DNA from: Tenrec ecaudatus
Lineage: Eukaryota > Chordata > Mammalia > Afrosoricida > Tenrecidae
Length of the DNA: 64,000 bases
Direction: 5' to 3'
Assembly: GCF_050624435.1 (NCBI RefSeq)
Contig: NC_134537.1
Span: 16,798,584-16,862,583, forward strand
Each line of letters starts with the position of its first letter. Position 1 is the stretch's first letter. The notes below the pieces were generated by a model. The model searched no databases. It was not told the origin of the DNA and saw nothing but the letters and a program-made list of their open reading frames with translations. Of the stretch, positions 43,200 through 52,799 are shown piece by piece. Position numbers and translations under genes: made by a program.

Positions 43200-44881
43200 G
43201 AACATAGTCCTCATTATTAATGACTGATGCATTTCCTTATCCTTTTAAAAATAGAAAAGACCCTCAGAAATAGAAACAGGGAAGATGCTGCAGGGCACGG
43301 CAGCTGCCAAGGGACATCTAGAGTTGACAGAAACCAGGAGAGCTCATGGGGACAGGAGATCCCTGAGAAGCAATGATTGACATCCCAGTCTTGGGCTCTC
43401 ACACCTTCAAGAATTGTGAACAAGATATTTCTCTTGTTTAAAGCACCCGTCTTGGGCATTTTCTTATGTCCGCTTGGAAGCCAACACAGTGTTTTGTATC
43501 ATGAACTGAGATGATGTTTCCACAAATACCTAAAACTGTAGCAATGGCATTGAATTTTGGAAAGAATAGGCAGAGGCTGGAGGTGTTTTGAAAAGTTTGG
43601 TTATAACAGTATAGATTGCCTGGCAGAGAATATTAATGGAATATGGACTTTAAGGTGACTCCATGAGGGCCTAGGAAGAAATGACAAGAGCTGTGGAAAA
43701 TATTTGATCATCAAAGGAGAACATCACTTGAAATGAAGACATTCAAATGCTTCTTGGAAGAACATAAGAGGACATCTTGCATGTGTGAATGAGTATTGAA
43801 GAAAGCTTATCTTGCTACATAAAGTGACCAAAAACTTGACTGTATTATGTTGAAAGATGACGGTGCTTTTTCCCTTTCATTTTTTTCTAAAATACAGGCT
43901 GTAAGTGATGAACTTGACTATTTAGTTGAGAGATTTCTAAACAAAATCTGGAAGATATAATCTCAGTATCAATTCACTAATAGGAAAATGTTGAAAGTAA
44001 GAGATAAAATGAGTAATTCACTTAAGTAAAAAGAACTAATAATTTGAATATTTGGTGTGCTCTGGAAAGGACACCACCAAAGATATCTCAGGATGATTGC
44101 TTGCTAAGAGGAATTTTTAACATATGACTTCTGGATCTCACCAAATATCTCAGCAAAAACTCTACCATTTCGGCTAAAGGGAAAGAGATGGGAGTAAACT
44201 TTAAAATATCTGCCCGACTCCTGGCATTCTACAGGTAGATTTGGACAGAGAGTGGGATTAGCTGCACAGACATGATGTTCTTCAAGACAAGAGAAGAAGG
44301 CTGGACCTTAAAACTGTTCAGGAGCCGAGAAGGCGTCTATTGCCAGCATGCTTTAGCAGACAAACATCAGCTTCTCTGTTCAAAACCTGGGGCCACTGTA
44401 CAGGCCAGAAAGCGGAATAGAAAGGCAGGAATCTCATGCTGGTGGGGCAGGGGTGCATAGTCAACATGGGTCTGGAAGTCAGAAGATTATTTAAAATTGT
44501 AAAAGCTAATGGAATCTGTGGGCTTGGGGGCTTGTTCCAAGGCCATGACTGTCGTTTGCTCAATGTATCCCGTTTGGAGTAGAAATGTCTATTCTAATTG
44601 TGTTTCTTAATTGTATTTTGGAAGCAGATAACTTGTGTTCCAGGTGCGATCATTACAAAGAGAAATATTTTGCCCCAGGATGGATCATAACCAAATAGAA
44701 GATGAGATTATTATACTTATAGCTTATGCAAAAGTGGGTTAAGATTTGTGAATATGCTTCAACAGTGTAAAAGTATTTTTCACATGGGAAGAACATGAAT
44801 TTGGAGAAGGCACAGAGGACAAAATTTTGTGGATTGAATTGTGTCCCACCAAAATTATATTTTAAAGTCCTAACTCCTGAA

Positions 44882-46345
44882 TACTCGGTATATCTTAAAG
44901 ACTGAAAGAGCGCAACAAAAATGGAAAGCCTTGATTTACAATATTGAAAGAGTATCTGGGAAAAATATCGAATGATGCAGGAAGAAGAGAGAAAGAATAC
45001 ACAGAATCACTGTACCCCAAAGAACTAGACAACATTGCACAATTTCATGGGGGTAGGATATGAGCAAGAACCAAATGGTGCTGAAGGAAGAATTCCAAGT
45101 TCCATTGAAACCACTAGCCAAAATCAGGCTCCAGGAATTGATGGAATACTAATCGAAATGTTTCAGTTAGATTGAGGAAGCACTGGGAGTACTTACTTGT
45201 CTATGCCAGAAAATATGGACGATAGTTTTTTGGCCAACTGACTGAAAGAGATCCATATTTGTGCCCATTCCAAACAGAACAAGGGCATAGTGCATGGTTT
45301 AAAATGGGGAAAGGTGTGCATCGGGGTTGTATCCTCTCACCATACTTGTTCAGCTGTGTGCTGAACAAATCATCAGAGAAGCTGGCTTATATGAAGAAGA
45401 CTATGGCATCAGGATTTGAAGAAGGCTGATATAGGCCAATGACACAATCTTGCTTGCTGAAAGTGGAAAGGACTTGAAGCATTTGCTAATGAAGACCAAG
45501 AACTGTTGCCTTCAATATAGATTACTTAATGTAAAGAAGACCAAAATCCTCACAAATGATGACAAAGAAGCATCGTGTTAAATGGGAAGAAACATAGTTG
45601 TCAAGGAGTTCATCTTGCTTGGCTCCATAATCAATGTTCATGGAAACAACACTCAAGAGATGAAAACACGCATTGCATTAGGTAAATCTGTTGCACAAGA
45701 TCTCTATAGAGTGTTGAAAAGCAGGAAGATTACTTTGAGGACGAATGTGTGCCTGACCCAAGCCATGGTAGTTTCAATTACCTCATATGCATGTGAAAGT
45801 TGGACATTTAATAAGGAAGACCAAAGAAGACTCATTGCATTTGAACTGCGAGGTCAGAGAAAAATACTGAAAGTGCCATGGACTGCTAAAAGGAGTCCTG
45901 GTGGTTCAGTGGTTATGAGTTGGCCTGTGATCCACCTGGTCAGCAGTTCGAAATTACCAGCACCTCTGAGGGATGAAAACTGGGCTTTTACTGCAGTAAA
46001 CATTTATATTCTTGGAAAATTATAGGGGTCGCTATGAGTCAGCACTGAGAGGAATCTGTCTTGGAAGAAGTATTGCTGGAATGCAAGGATGGCTAGAGTT
46101 TATCTCACATCCAATGGACTTGTCAGGAAAGCCCAGTCCCTGGAGAAGAGCATCAGGCTTGGTAAGTAGAGGGGCTGCAAAGGAGAGCAGTGTCCTCAAG
46201 AAGATGGATTAACACCATGATTGCAATGATGGGCTGAAGAATAGGAGCCACTGTGAGGATGGAACATGATGGGCAGTGTTTCACTCTGTGGTGCATGATG
46301 TTGCTGTGAATCAGGACCAACTGAGTGGCATCGAACAACAACAAT
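44882..46345 (+). pseudogene. RTE/BovB LINE, sense, internally deleted, SINE inside
   Basis: Starts in the segment before the RT core ('agagagaaagaatacacagaatcactgtaccccaaagaactag' at about 44986), continues to 'ccatatttgtgcccattccaaacagaac' near 45281, where a few hundred bp are missing, then resumes with the 'gaaaggtgtgcatcggggttgtatcc' region. The site corresponding to the YADD catalytic motif (about 45430-45442) reads as TATAGGCCAATGAC: frameshifted, with GAT changed to AAT. An open stretch at 45582-45890 keeps LGKSVAQDLYRVLKSRKI and ACESWTFNKEDQRR. A SINE interrupts at 45889-46046. The 3' UTR ends in 'ggcatcgaacaacaacaa' at about 46340. Confidence 0.8.
45889..46046 (+). mobile_element. 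AfroSINE inside RTE
   Basis: 'aggagtcctggtggttcagtggttatgagttgg' head, 'ggtcagcagttcgaaattaccagcacctctgaggga' B-box region and body, 'ataggggtcgctatgagtcagcactgaga' tail. RTE text 'tggactgctaaaa' and 'aatctgtcttggaagaagtat' abuts left and right. Confidence 0.9.
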
Positions 46346-46357
46346 CCCCAAGCCAGG

Positions 46358-46527
46358 GAACCCGGGTAGCATTGTGGCTCATGCATTGGGCTGCTAGTTG
46401 CATGAGAAAGATGAGGTTTTCTATTCTTGTAAAGATTTACCGTCTTGGAAACTGATAGGGGTAATTCTCCTCTGACCAATAGGGGCCTATGAATTGTGAT
46501 TGACTCGATGACAGTGAGTGAGTGAAT
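46358..46527 (+). mobile_element. AfroSINE directly behind the RTE 3' tail
   Basis: 'gggaacccgggtagcattgtggctcatgcattgggctgctagttgc' head, 'aagatgaggttttctattcttgtaaagatttaccgtcttggaaact' body, tail 'gattgactcgatgacagtgagtgagtgaat'. It sits between the RTE (ACA)n tail and the right copy of the 11-bp target duplication. Confidence 0.9.
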
Positions 46528-46920
46528 TAACTCCTGAACCTATGAATATCATTTTGTTCAGAAATTGGGTCTTTATTTTGTTGTCAGTTAAATTGGCATG
46601 AAGGCATACTAAAGTAGTGTGGGCCCTACATCTACATTACTTGTGTCCTTCAAAAGAAGATGCACAAAGGCAAAGATGGAGACGTGGATGTATCCACAAA
46701 CATATATGCAGCTTCAAGCAAAGAAATGCTAAAAGTTATCTGCAGTCACTGGAAGCTTATCGAGAGGCAGTGAGTGGCTCCTCTCTCACAGCCCTCAGGA
46801 AGAATATGATTGACTGAAACCTTTATTTGAATTTCTAAATTCCAGAACTGCAATTTAATATATTTCTATTCTTACATGTGTCTGATTTTTATAGAATTTT
46901 GCTCTGGAAATTCTAAGCAA

Positions 46921-47286
46921 CAAAGAATAGTAAGGTTTGCTCTTGAATAATGAAGTATGTATTATACACCTTTTCTAGGAAGAATAAACAGAACAGTCAC
47001 TTGGGACAAGCAGAACTAGCATTTTAAAGTAGTAAAGCTGACAAGAGACCCAGGCCTGAGAACATGGCTGAAAACCCTGCACTGCATGGAAAATCCCTAG
47101 TCAATGGTGGGATTCAAACAATTTACCAACTGCTTTGCTGCACTAATGATAGGTTTAAGTATAGAAAAAAAACATACCAAAAGGTAGTTTGTTATTTCAC
47201 ACAATTAATACTTAAATAAGAACAATATGAGGTTTGCAAAACTATATTGTTATAAAACTATTAATATTATGTTATGATTATATTAT
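46921..47286. other. Unassigned AT-rich sequence
   Basis: Nothing recognised. Confidence 0.4.
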
Positions 47287-47287
47287 G

Positions 47288-47400
47288 TTAAAGATTAGGG
47301 AAAAGAATGTACGGATGTGCTTTATACAATTGATGTAGGTATATGTATGGATGGTGATAAGAGTTATATGAGCCCCTAATAAAATGTTTTTTAAAAAAAG
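47288..47400 (+). mobile_element. Very short L1 3' end
   Basis: 'agaatgtacggatgtgctttatacaattgatgtaggtatatgtatgg' and 'gagttatatgagcccctaataaaatgttttttaaaaaaa'. Closest to the L1 copy at 20071 (shared 'ctttatacaattgatgta'), so the same younger subfamily. Confidence 0.85.
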
Positions 47401-49337
47401 GAATTAATAAATATCACAAGCATCATTTCATCTATGTTTTTAATCTAAGGATGGAATGAACATTCTTCCCGGTGCTTAGAATACTCGGTTGTGCAGATGA
47501 ATGTTACAGAGAGTAAAGAATATAAATTTGTGATTTCCATAGCCGCCCACCTTAGAGGGAATCCTAATTAGAAGTGCCGTTTCAACCTCCGGTTTGACAA
47601 TTTCCACAAAAAATTAGGTATGGGTTTTGCTGAACTGGTACAACCAACTGAAGCCCGACACTACCCTGAGTCCCTTAGCAAAAACCCAACAACCACTGAA
47701 AATGTGAATTGAGAAAGAAAATTTAACCTGTACATTCAGCATGAGAGACACTAAAAGCTACAGTTAAGAGAATTATGAAGTAAAACATAGAAGACCCAAT
47801 CTAGTAAAGGGATTAAGAAATGTCATGCCCAAGTTTGTGTCTATTGCCATGAGACATCTTAAAGATGCAGGAGCACTAGATTCTTAGTAATGTATACAGA
47901 GAAGACACACAGTAAACAATGGAGATGATTGTATTGATAAATAGCTCTTAGGAAAGGAGGGCAAAGTCAAAATATTGAGGATTATTAAGATATTCAGAAG
48001 ACAGAGCTCAAAGCAAAAGGCAAAATAGCCACATGTGTAAAGGATCAAGCAAAAAGGTTATGTATTTACTGTAAAATGGAGACTTAGAGACTCTGGTGAA
48101 GGGAGAAATGTTTGTAACAGAAAAAGCTTAAAATTATTTTCCATACACAATTTCTCCATCCTGCATGGTTTTGGTTATTAATGCAGCATACATATTCGGG
48201 GTTGAAGAGATTTACACATACCCCAAAGGGGTTGTTTAAGTTGTTCTCTGTTTCTCCAAACAGTTGCAAACCCTGAAGCAGCCTGACGTACTGTATACTA
48301 ATGGATTTTCTGATGCTTTTAGGAAGCGACCAGAAACAATGTTGCCAACGAGTCCCAATTACTATAATATGAGAGTCTCTGGTGGAAAGCAGAACAACAT
48401 AAACTTTGAAAAGTTAACAAATCTCTTAAGAAAAAGAGAAATTTGATAGTTCCACACAAAGAAAATAATAACAATGAAATGTATGGTTGGTTTTCCCTGT
48501 GAAATGCTAGTGGAGGTCAGAGAATTCAAAGGGGACTTTTTACAACTAAAATTTAAAAATCAAGTATTTTTGTATGTGGGAGAACTTATAATATTTTACA
48601 AAAATAGGGAATTGAATAGGGTAATAAATTTGGAGAATATAAATGTTATTTAAATATAACAAGTTTAACCATTATTTCATGTAAAAATTAAGTACATCAA
48701 AACATTGCAAATATTAATATAAATGTCAGAATGTAAGTAGGACCATGATTCATATATAAATAAGATTTTAACTAAATTTCAATTTGATTTGATTTTTGCT
48801 CTTCCCATTATATTTGAAATTTGCCAAACCATAACAGTTAGACTTCAATTGACTTTTATGTTTTTATTTGCTTTCTAGACTCTGAGAAAAATTCCTTCTG
48901 AGGAAATGTTTTATTTCATTAAGCTCAGTAGAAAGCAATCCCCTGTTTTTCTCTTCAAAGCCAAAGAATTAGGTTGCTTCTACTAACACATTTGAAGTAG
49001 ATCTAAAGCCTGATACAAATCCAGGTTAATTTTTTGTCTCTTCCTGGAACTTCAATCTAGTAGAAGTGATGGAAAAACGCAAGAAGAATTGAGAAATCAT
49101 TTGCTTGTGCTATCAAGAGTCCAACTATGTGACATGCTACCACTGTTGCCACTCTTACCACTTGACTTCCTGCCTAAATAGTTCTGACTTTGCTCCTCTG
49201 CTCCCAGCTATTCCTTGGTTTCCACACAGATGTTCTTAGCTGCTCTGACCCCAAATTTACAATAGCGTCTCTGAGATATTCAAAATCCTGAGATAAATCC
49301 ATCTTCTGAAAATTGTATATGGTTCTATATTCCCTTT
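47401..49337. other. Unassigned stretch of about 1.9 kb
   Basis: AT-rich. No repeat, exon or convincing open frame recognised. Confidence 0.45.
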
Positions 49338-49525
49338 TAGAGGCCCTAGTGGTACCGTGAGTTAGATGACCCCAAATGTTACCAGTTCAAACACCCTTGG
49401 CACTAGGTGAGACAGGCGGCTATCTGTGTCCATAAGAATTTACAGCAACAGATATCCTGTGGGAGAGTTCTGCTCTGTCTTATAGCGTTACCAAAAGTCA
49501 GAATCCACTCAGTGACAGTATGTGA
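49338..49525 (+). mobile_element. AfroSINE
   Basis: 'gaggccctagtggtaccgtgagttagatgacc' head, 'gttaccagttcaaaca' B-box region, 'gtccataagaatttacagcaaca' body, tail 'gttaccaaaagtcagaatccactcagtgacagta'. Confidence 0.75.
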
Positions 49526-49662
49526 AGTTCTAAGTTTTGAAACATGATCTAAACTTGAATTAGTACCAGAGAATAGGGCAGAGGTGACAGATTTTTTAGG
49601 AAATGGGGAGTTGCAGATGAATAAAAACTGCATTGCTACTATCATTTAATATCATTGAGCCA

Positions 49663-50172
49663 GGTGGCAGTTACATAATCTCCTGTTAACTTGCCAAGGG
49701 GTGGAGTCTAGCCTGTCAATCAGGTCGCAGCTTGATGGCCTCATTTAGAAGCTCTATGAAGATAAACAGCTCACTGGAGGCCAGATAGCAGGGGTAAATA
49801 GCTCTCTGCTTCATCTTCCTACTGACAAGACACATGATGCCTAGCTGATGGAGCCAGAGCCCTGTAGTTCAAGGACCCACATGGAGACTCACTTCAAAAT
49901 GGAGACATTTCTACTGCCATAGGATCCACAAGACTTCCCACCCATTGCCCTGTGATCTTCCTGCATTCGGCATCATTGTATGTGCTACGTGAGTCTGAAG
50001 AAGAATTTATAGACTGGTATAGGACATATGGGTTAATATCAGACTTATGGAATTGATCTAGACCAGGCTGGGATGTTTTCTCTATATGCGGTTGCTATTT
50101 TATACCAAGTTCTTTCTCATACACATTTGAGTGTCTCTGAATTTGTTTCTCTCTTCAACCCAGACTAACACA
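49663..50172 (+). mobile_element. MaLR-like solo LTR
   Basis: 510 bp from a degenerate GGTGGCAGTTACATAAT start to CAGACTAACACA. Flanks AGCCA (49658-49662) and AGTCA (50173-50177) look like a 5-bp target duplication with one change. Interior 'aggggtggagtctagcctgtcaatcaggtc', 'gtgagtctgaagaag' and 'gaccaggctgggatg' match other copies of this LTR. Confidence 0.8.
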
Positions 50173-50460
50173 AGTCATTTCTTTCTCTTAGCTACATTAT
50201 GTGAAAGAGGAGAACTTCCCAATAGCCATTGGTAGTAGTATTTGTAGAAGCAGATAGTGTCTTTCTTGTATGGCATCATTAAATGGGTTGAACCTCCAAC
50301 ATTTTGGTTAACAGCCAAGAGCTTAGCTACAGCTCCACCAAATCTCCTTTAAAATGTTATTATAATTTGAGAATTATAAATTAAGTAATTAAGTAAAATT
50401 CTAGTAGCACAATATCAAATTACAGCAATACCTTTCTTACAACAGGGATAATAAAACACT

Positions 50461-50590
50461 GTTGTTATGTTGGGTCTTCTAGAGAAGCAAACCCAGTGAT
50501 ACTTATCAATATAGACAGAAACAAATTTATATCAAGAAAATAGCTCATATCCTGACAAATTTATATCAAGAAAATAGTTCATATTCTATT
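50461..50590 (-). mobile_element. LTR fragment with a 34-bp tandem duplication
   Basis: 'tgttgttatgttgggtcttctagagaagcaaaccc' is the minus-strand LTR opening. The units 50521-50554 and 50555-50588 are tandem copies of a 34-bp segment (ACAAATTTATATCAAGAAAA...) differing at a few positions. Confidence 0.6.
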
Positions 50591-51035
50591 GAATTCCCTC
50601 TGACCATAGCCCATAAATGTGAACACTCTTGCCCGCAGTCAGAGTGCATTGGAAAATAGACTGTGTGCGCCCCCATTGATCACCTACGGGAGGGGCTATC
50701 TCCCTCAGAGGTTTACTTGAGTGTGTTCTTGATGGAGATCACTGTACAATGGGAGGTTGCATGATCATGAACCATACCCTGACTGCCTTAGGGAAGCTCC
50801 TCTACCAATAGTGTATGTTCCTCTGGCTTATCAGCCATGTTTATATATAACAGTCTTCTTTGGGTCCCCACCCAGCCCCACTCCATGTTTTTTTTTTAAA
50901 GCTATGTATACCAGCAAAAGCTTGGACATCATTTGGCCTCATGATAATACTCTCTCCTATCTCACTGATACGGCTCTTTAGTTGTCCTTGCCTGTTTAAG
51001 ACTTAATAAATGTTGTCTTTATTTATGAAAGAAAA
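50591..51035 (+). other. Unassigned, possibly an LTR with a poly(A) signal
   Basis: 'tataacagtcttctttgggtcccc' near 50835 and 'ttaagacttaataaatgttgtctttattt' at 50996-51025 (AATAAA at 51005) resemble the R-region end of a retroviral LTR. No TG...CA pair or duplication was located, so this is a weak suggestion. Confidence 0.3.
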
Positions 51036-51540
51036 TAAAATGTTCATAGAGTTATAAAAGCAGGGAAGTCCAGTTGAGTCCAGTGAGTTTCCATGTCCAT
51101 GGGTCCAATGTGAAGCTGGAAGCTTCTTCTGACTCATATAGCTTTGGTGATTGATGATTGGCAGGAACCCCCCCTGGATGGTGGCTGTAGAGGCAGATGA
51201 CTAAAAGTACATAGATCAGTCTTGTGACTGGAGAGACAAATGAACCCAAGGTCAAGCAAGCAGAAGGTGTGTCAGATTGAAGTCACTGATGGCTCCCAGG
51301 ATTGGCAATCAATATGGCTGTCCAATGAAACCAGAGTTTGACAAGCCAGTTGAAAGACTCACACCCAACAAAAAGGAGCCAAGCTTTCCCAGAGTATTTA
51401 CTTATATCAGAAAAAAAGCCACACTCCAAAAGAGATGGCTTTTCAATTTTATTAGGGCTGTGACCTTAAAAAATGGGACTGAACAGCCCCAAATCTGGTT
51501 ACGACAATTTAACTGCTCACAGAAAATCCCATTATGAAGT
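51036..51540. other. Unassigned, GC content slightly above surroundings
   Basis: Contains an 86-codon plus frame (51277-51537) without a domain. The texture ('cttctgactcatatagctttggtgattgatgattggcagg') is repeat-like but I cannot name it. Confidence 0.35.
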
Positions 51541-51589
51541 TGGCTACATTATGTGAGTTCCCTGAGATTCCTGACCAAGCCAAATCGAT

Positions 51590-52160
51590 ATAAGAGGAGA
51601 GGAGCCAGTCAGTGTGCAGTATAGCACTGATGAAACATACAACTATCCTCTAGTTATTTAATGCTTCCTCCTCACCCATCACTATCATAATCCCAATTCT
51701 ACTTTACAAATCCACTAGACCAGAGGATGTACACTGCTATAGATCAGAGCTGGAAACACAGGGAATCCAGGACTGATAAACCTTTCAGGACCAATAATGA
51801 GAGTAGAGATACCAGGAGAGGAAGAGGAAAGTAGGGGGAGAAAGGGGGAACCGATCACAATGATTTACGTATAACCCCCTCCCAGGGGGATGGACAACCA
51901 ACAGGTGTGTGAAGGGAGACATCAGACAGTGTTAGACATGAAAAATAATAATTTATAAATTAACAAGGGTTTGTGAGGGAGGGAGAGTAGGGGAGGGAGA
52001 GGGAAAAATGAGGAACTGATAACAAGGGCTCAAGTAGAAATAAAATGTTTTGAGAATGATGATGACAATAATGTACAATAGTGTTTGACATGACAGCCGG
52101 ATGGATGGATGGATGGATGGATGGATGATGATAAGAGTTATATGAGCCCCCAATAAAATT
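51590..52160 (+). mobile_element. L1 3' UTR, 570 bp
   Basis: 'gaggagccagtcagtgtgcagtatagcactgatgaaacatacaactatcctctagtt' start, 'ccagaggatgtacactgctatagat', 'gggggaaccgatcacaatgatttacg', 'gaagggagacatcagacagtgttagac', a purine tract (51975-52008), 'gttttgagaatgatgatgac', a (GGAT)n run (52098-52128) and 'gagcccccaataaaatt'. Second longest L1 tail in the window. Confidence 0.88.
52098..52128. repeat. (GGAT)n expansion inside the L1 tail
   Basis: Seven or so GGAT units at the position where other L1 copies have only one or two ('atggatggatg' at about 62624). Confidence 0.9.
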
Positions 52161-52180
52161 ATATATATACATATATATAC

Positions 52181-52242
<62 letters not shown>
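52158..52242. repeat. (AT)n microsatellite at an L1 3' end
   Basis: A TATATATACA-type opening, then a pure AT run of about 50 bp, directly after the L1 AATAAAATT signal, where a poly(A) tail would be. Confidence 0.95.
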
Positions 52243-52245
<3 letters not shown>

Positions 52246-52319
52246 TATCATATTTCCTGAAGAATGATTCTTAGGAAATGGAGTTTTCATAGTCATTAAC
52301 AGTATAAAGCAGATAAACT

Positions 52320-52500
52320 CTCCAGGGGGCTCAAGTGGCTGGTGTTCAACTTGGAATCTGAAGTTAGTGATTTGAATTCGCTCAAGGGTGCCATGGGAAA
52401 TAAGTAACCAGGTACTTCTGAAAAGATAACAATGAAGTAAATCATTTATTCTATAAGACACAGGGTCACCATACGTCAAACTGACTTAAAGGCAGTGGAT
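52320..52500 (+). mobile_element. AfroSINE
   Basis: 'agggggctcaagtggctggtg' head, 'aagttagtgatttgaattcg' B-box region, 'acacagggtcaccatacgtcaaactgacttaaaggcagtgg' tail. Strongly diverged. Confidence 0.65.
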
Positions 52501-52795
52501 TCGATATCCAAGGACTTCAGAAGGACGTCAGCTCCAAATCCAGAAACTAGACATAGTTCACAATTATCTGAGACTTTAAAGGGACTGAGGGGGTTACATC
52601 CCAGTAGCTCAGGCAAAGGTTTATCAGCAGAGAGAAGCATGCTTGGCATGTTTGAGGAACAGAAAGGATTTTAGTTCAGTAAAATAAACAAAGGTAACAA
52701 CAGAAAAAAGGTGAGGACCTTCTTTTATACTGTACTGTCTTCTGGTCCTACTTGACTGGCCCATAAGTTGACACTTGACCACACAAGAGACTTTC
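52501..52795. other. Unassigned sequence
   Basis: The phrase 'gagaagcatgcttggcatgtttgaggaacagaaagg' looks like part of a dispersed mammalian repeat, but I cannot name it. Confidence 0.35.
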
Positions 52796-52799
52796 TTAA

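Larger units (their letters stand above)
44871..46538. repeat. 11-bp duplication bracketing the RTE+SINE unit
   Basis: TAACTCCTGAA occurs at 44871-44881 and 46528-46538, at the two break points in the MLT1 3' LTR. It is the target duplication of whatever inserted at 44882-46527. Confidence 0.85.
43200..46920 (+). mobile_element. MLT1/MaLR retroelement: 5' LTR, interior, split 3' LTR
   Basis: 5' LTR 3' half at about 43230-43495: 'gacatcccagtcttgggctctcacacc', 'aagaattgtgaacaagatatttctcttgtttaaagcacccg'. Interior about 43500-44827, ending in the MaLR-type run 'ccgtttggagtagaaatgtc' and 'aagtgggttaagatttg'. The 3' LTR opens at about 44828 with 'tttgtggattgaattgtgtcccaccaaaatt', is cut at 44881, and resumes at 46528 with 'gaaattgggtctttattttg', 'agtgtgggccctacatctac', 'ttgtgtccttcaaaag', 'acagccctcaggaag' and 'ctaaattccagaactgcaa'. 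MaLR interiors have little or no intact coding sequence; none is seen here. Confidence 0.65.

Noticed and set aside
45582..46025. 147-codon plus frame as an active RTE ORF
   Set aside because: The RTE part ends at 45889 where a SINE begins. Upstream the catalytic site is frameshifted and mutated, and a few hundred bp of RT are deleted.
51953..52479. Minus-strand frames rich in Y and I, and a cysteine-rich neighbour
   Set aside because: Translations of the (AT)n repeat and the L1 3' UTR in antisense.
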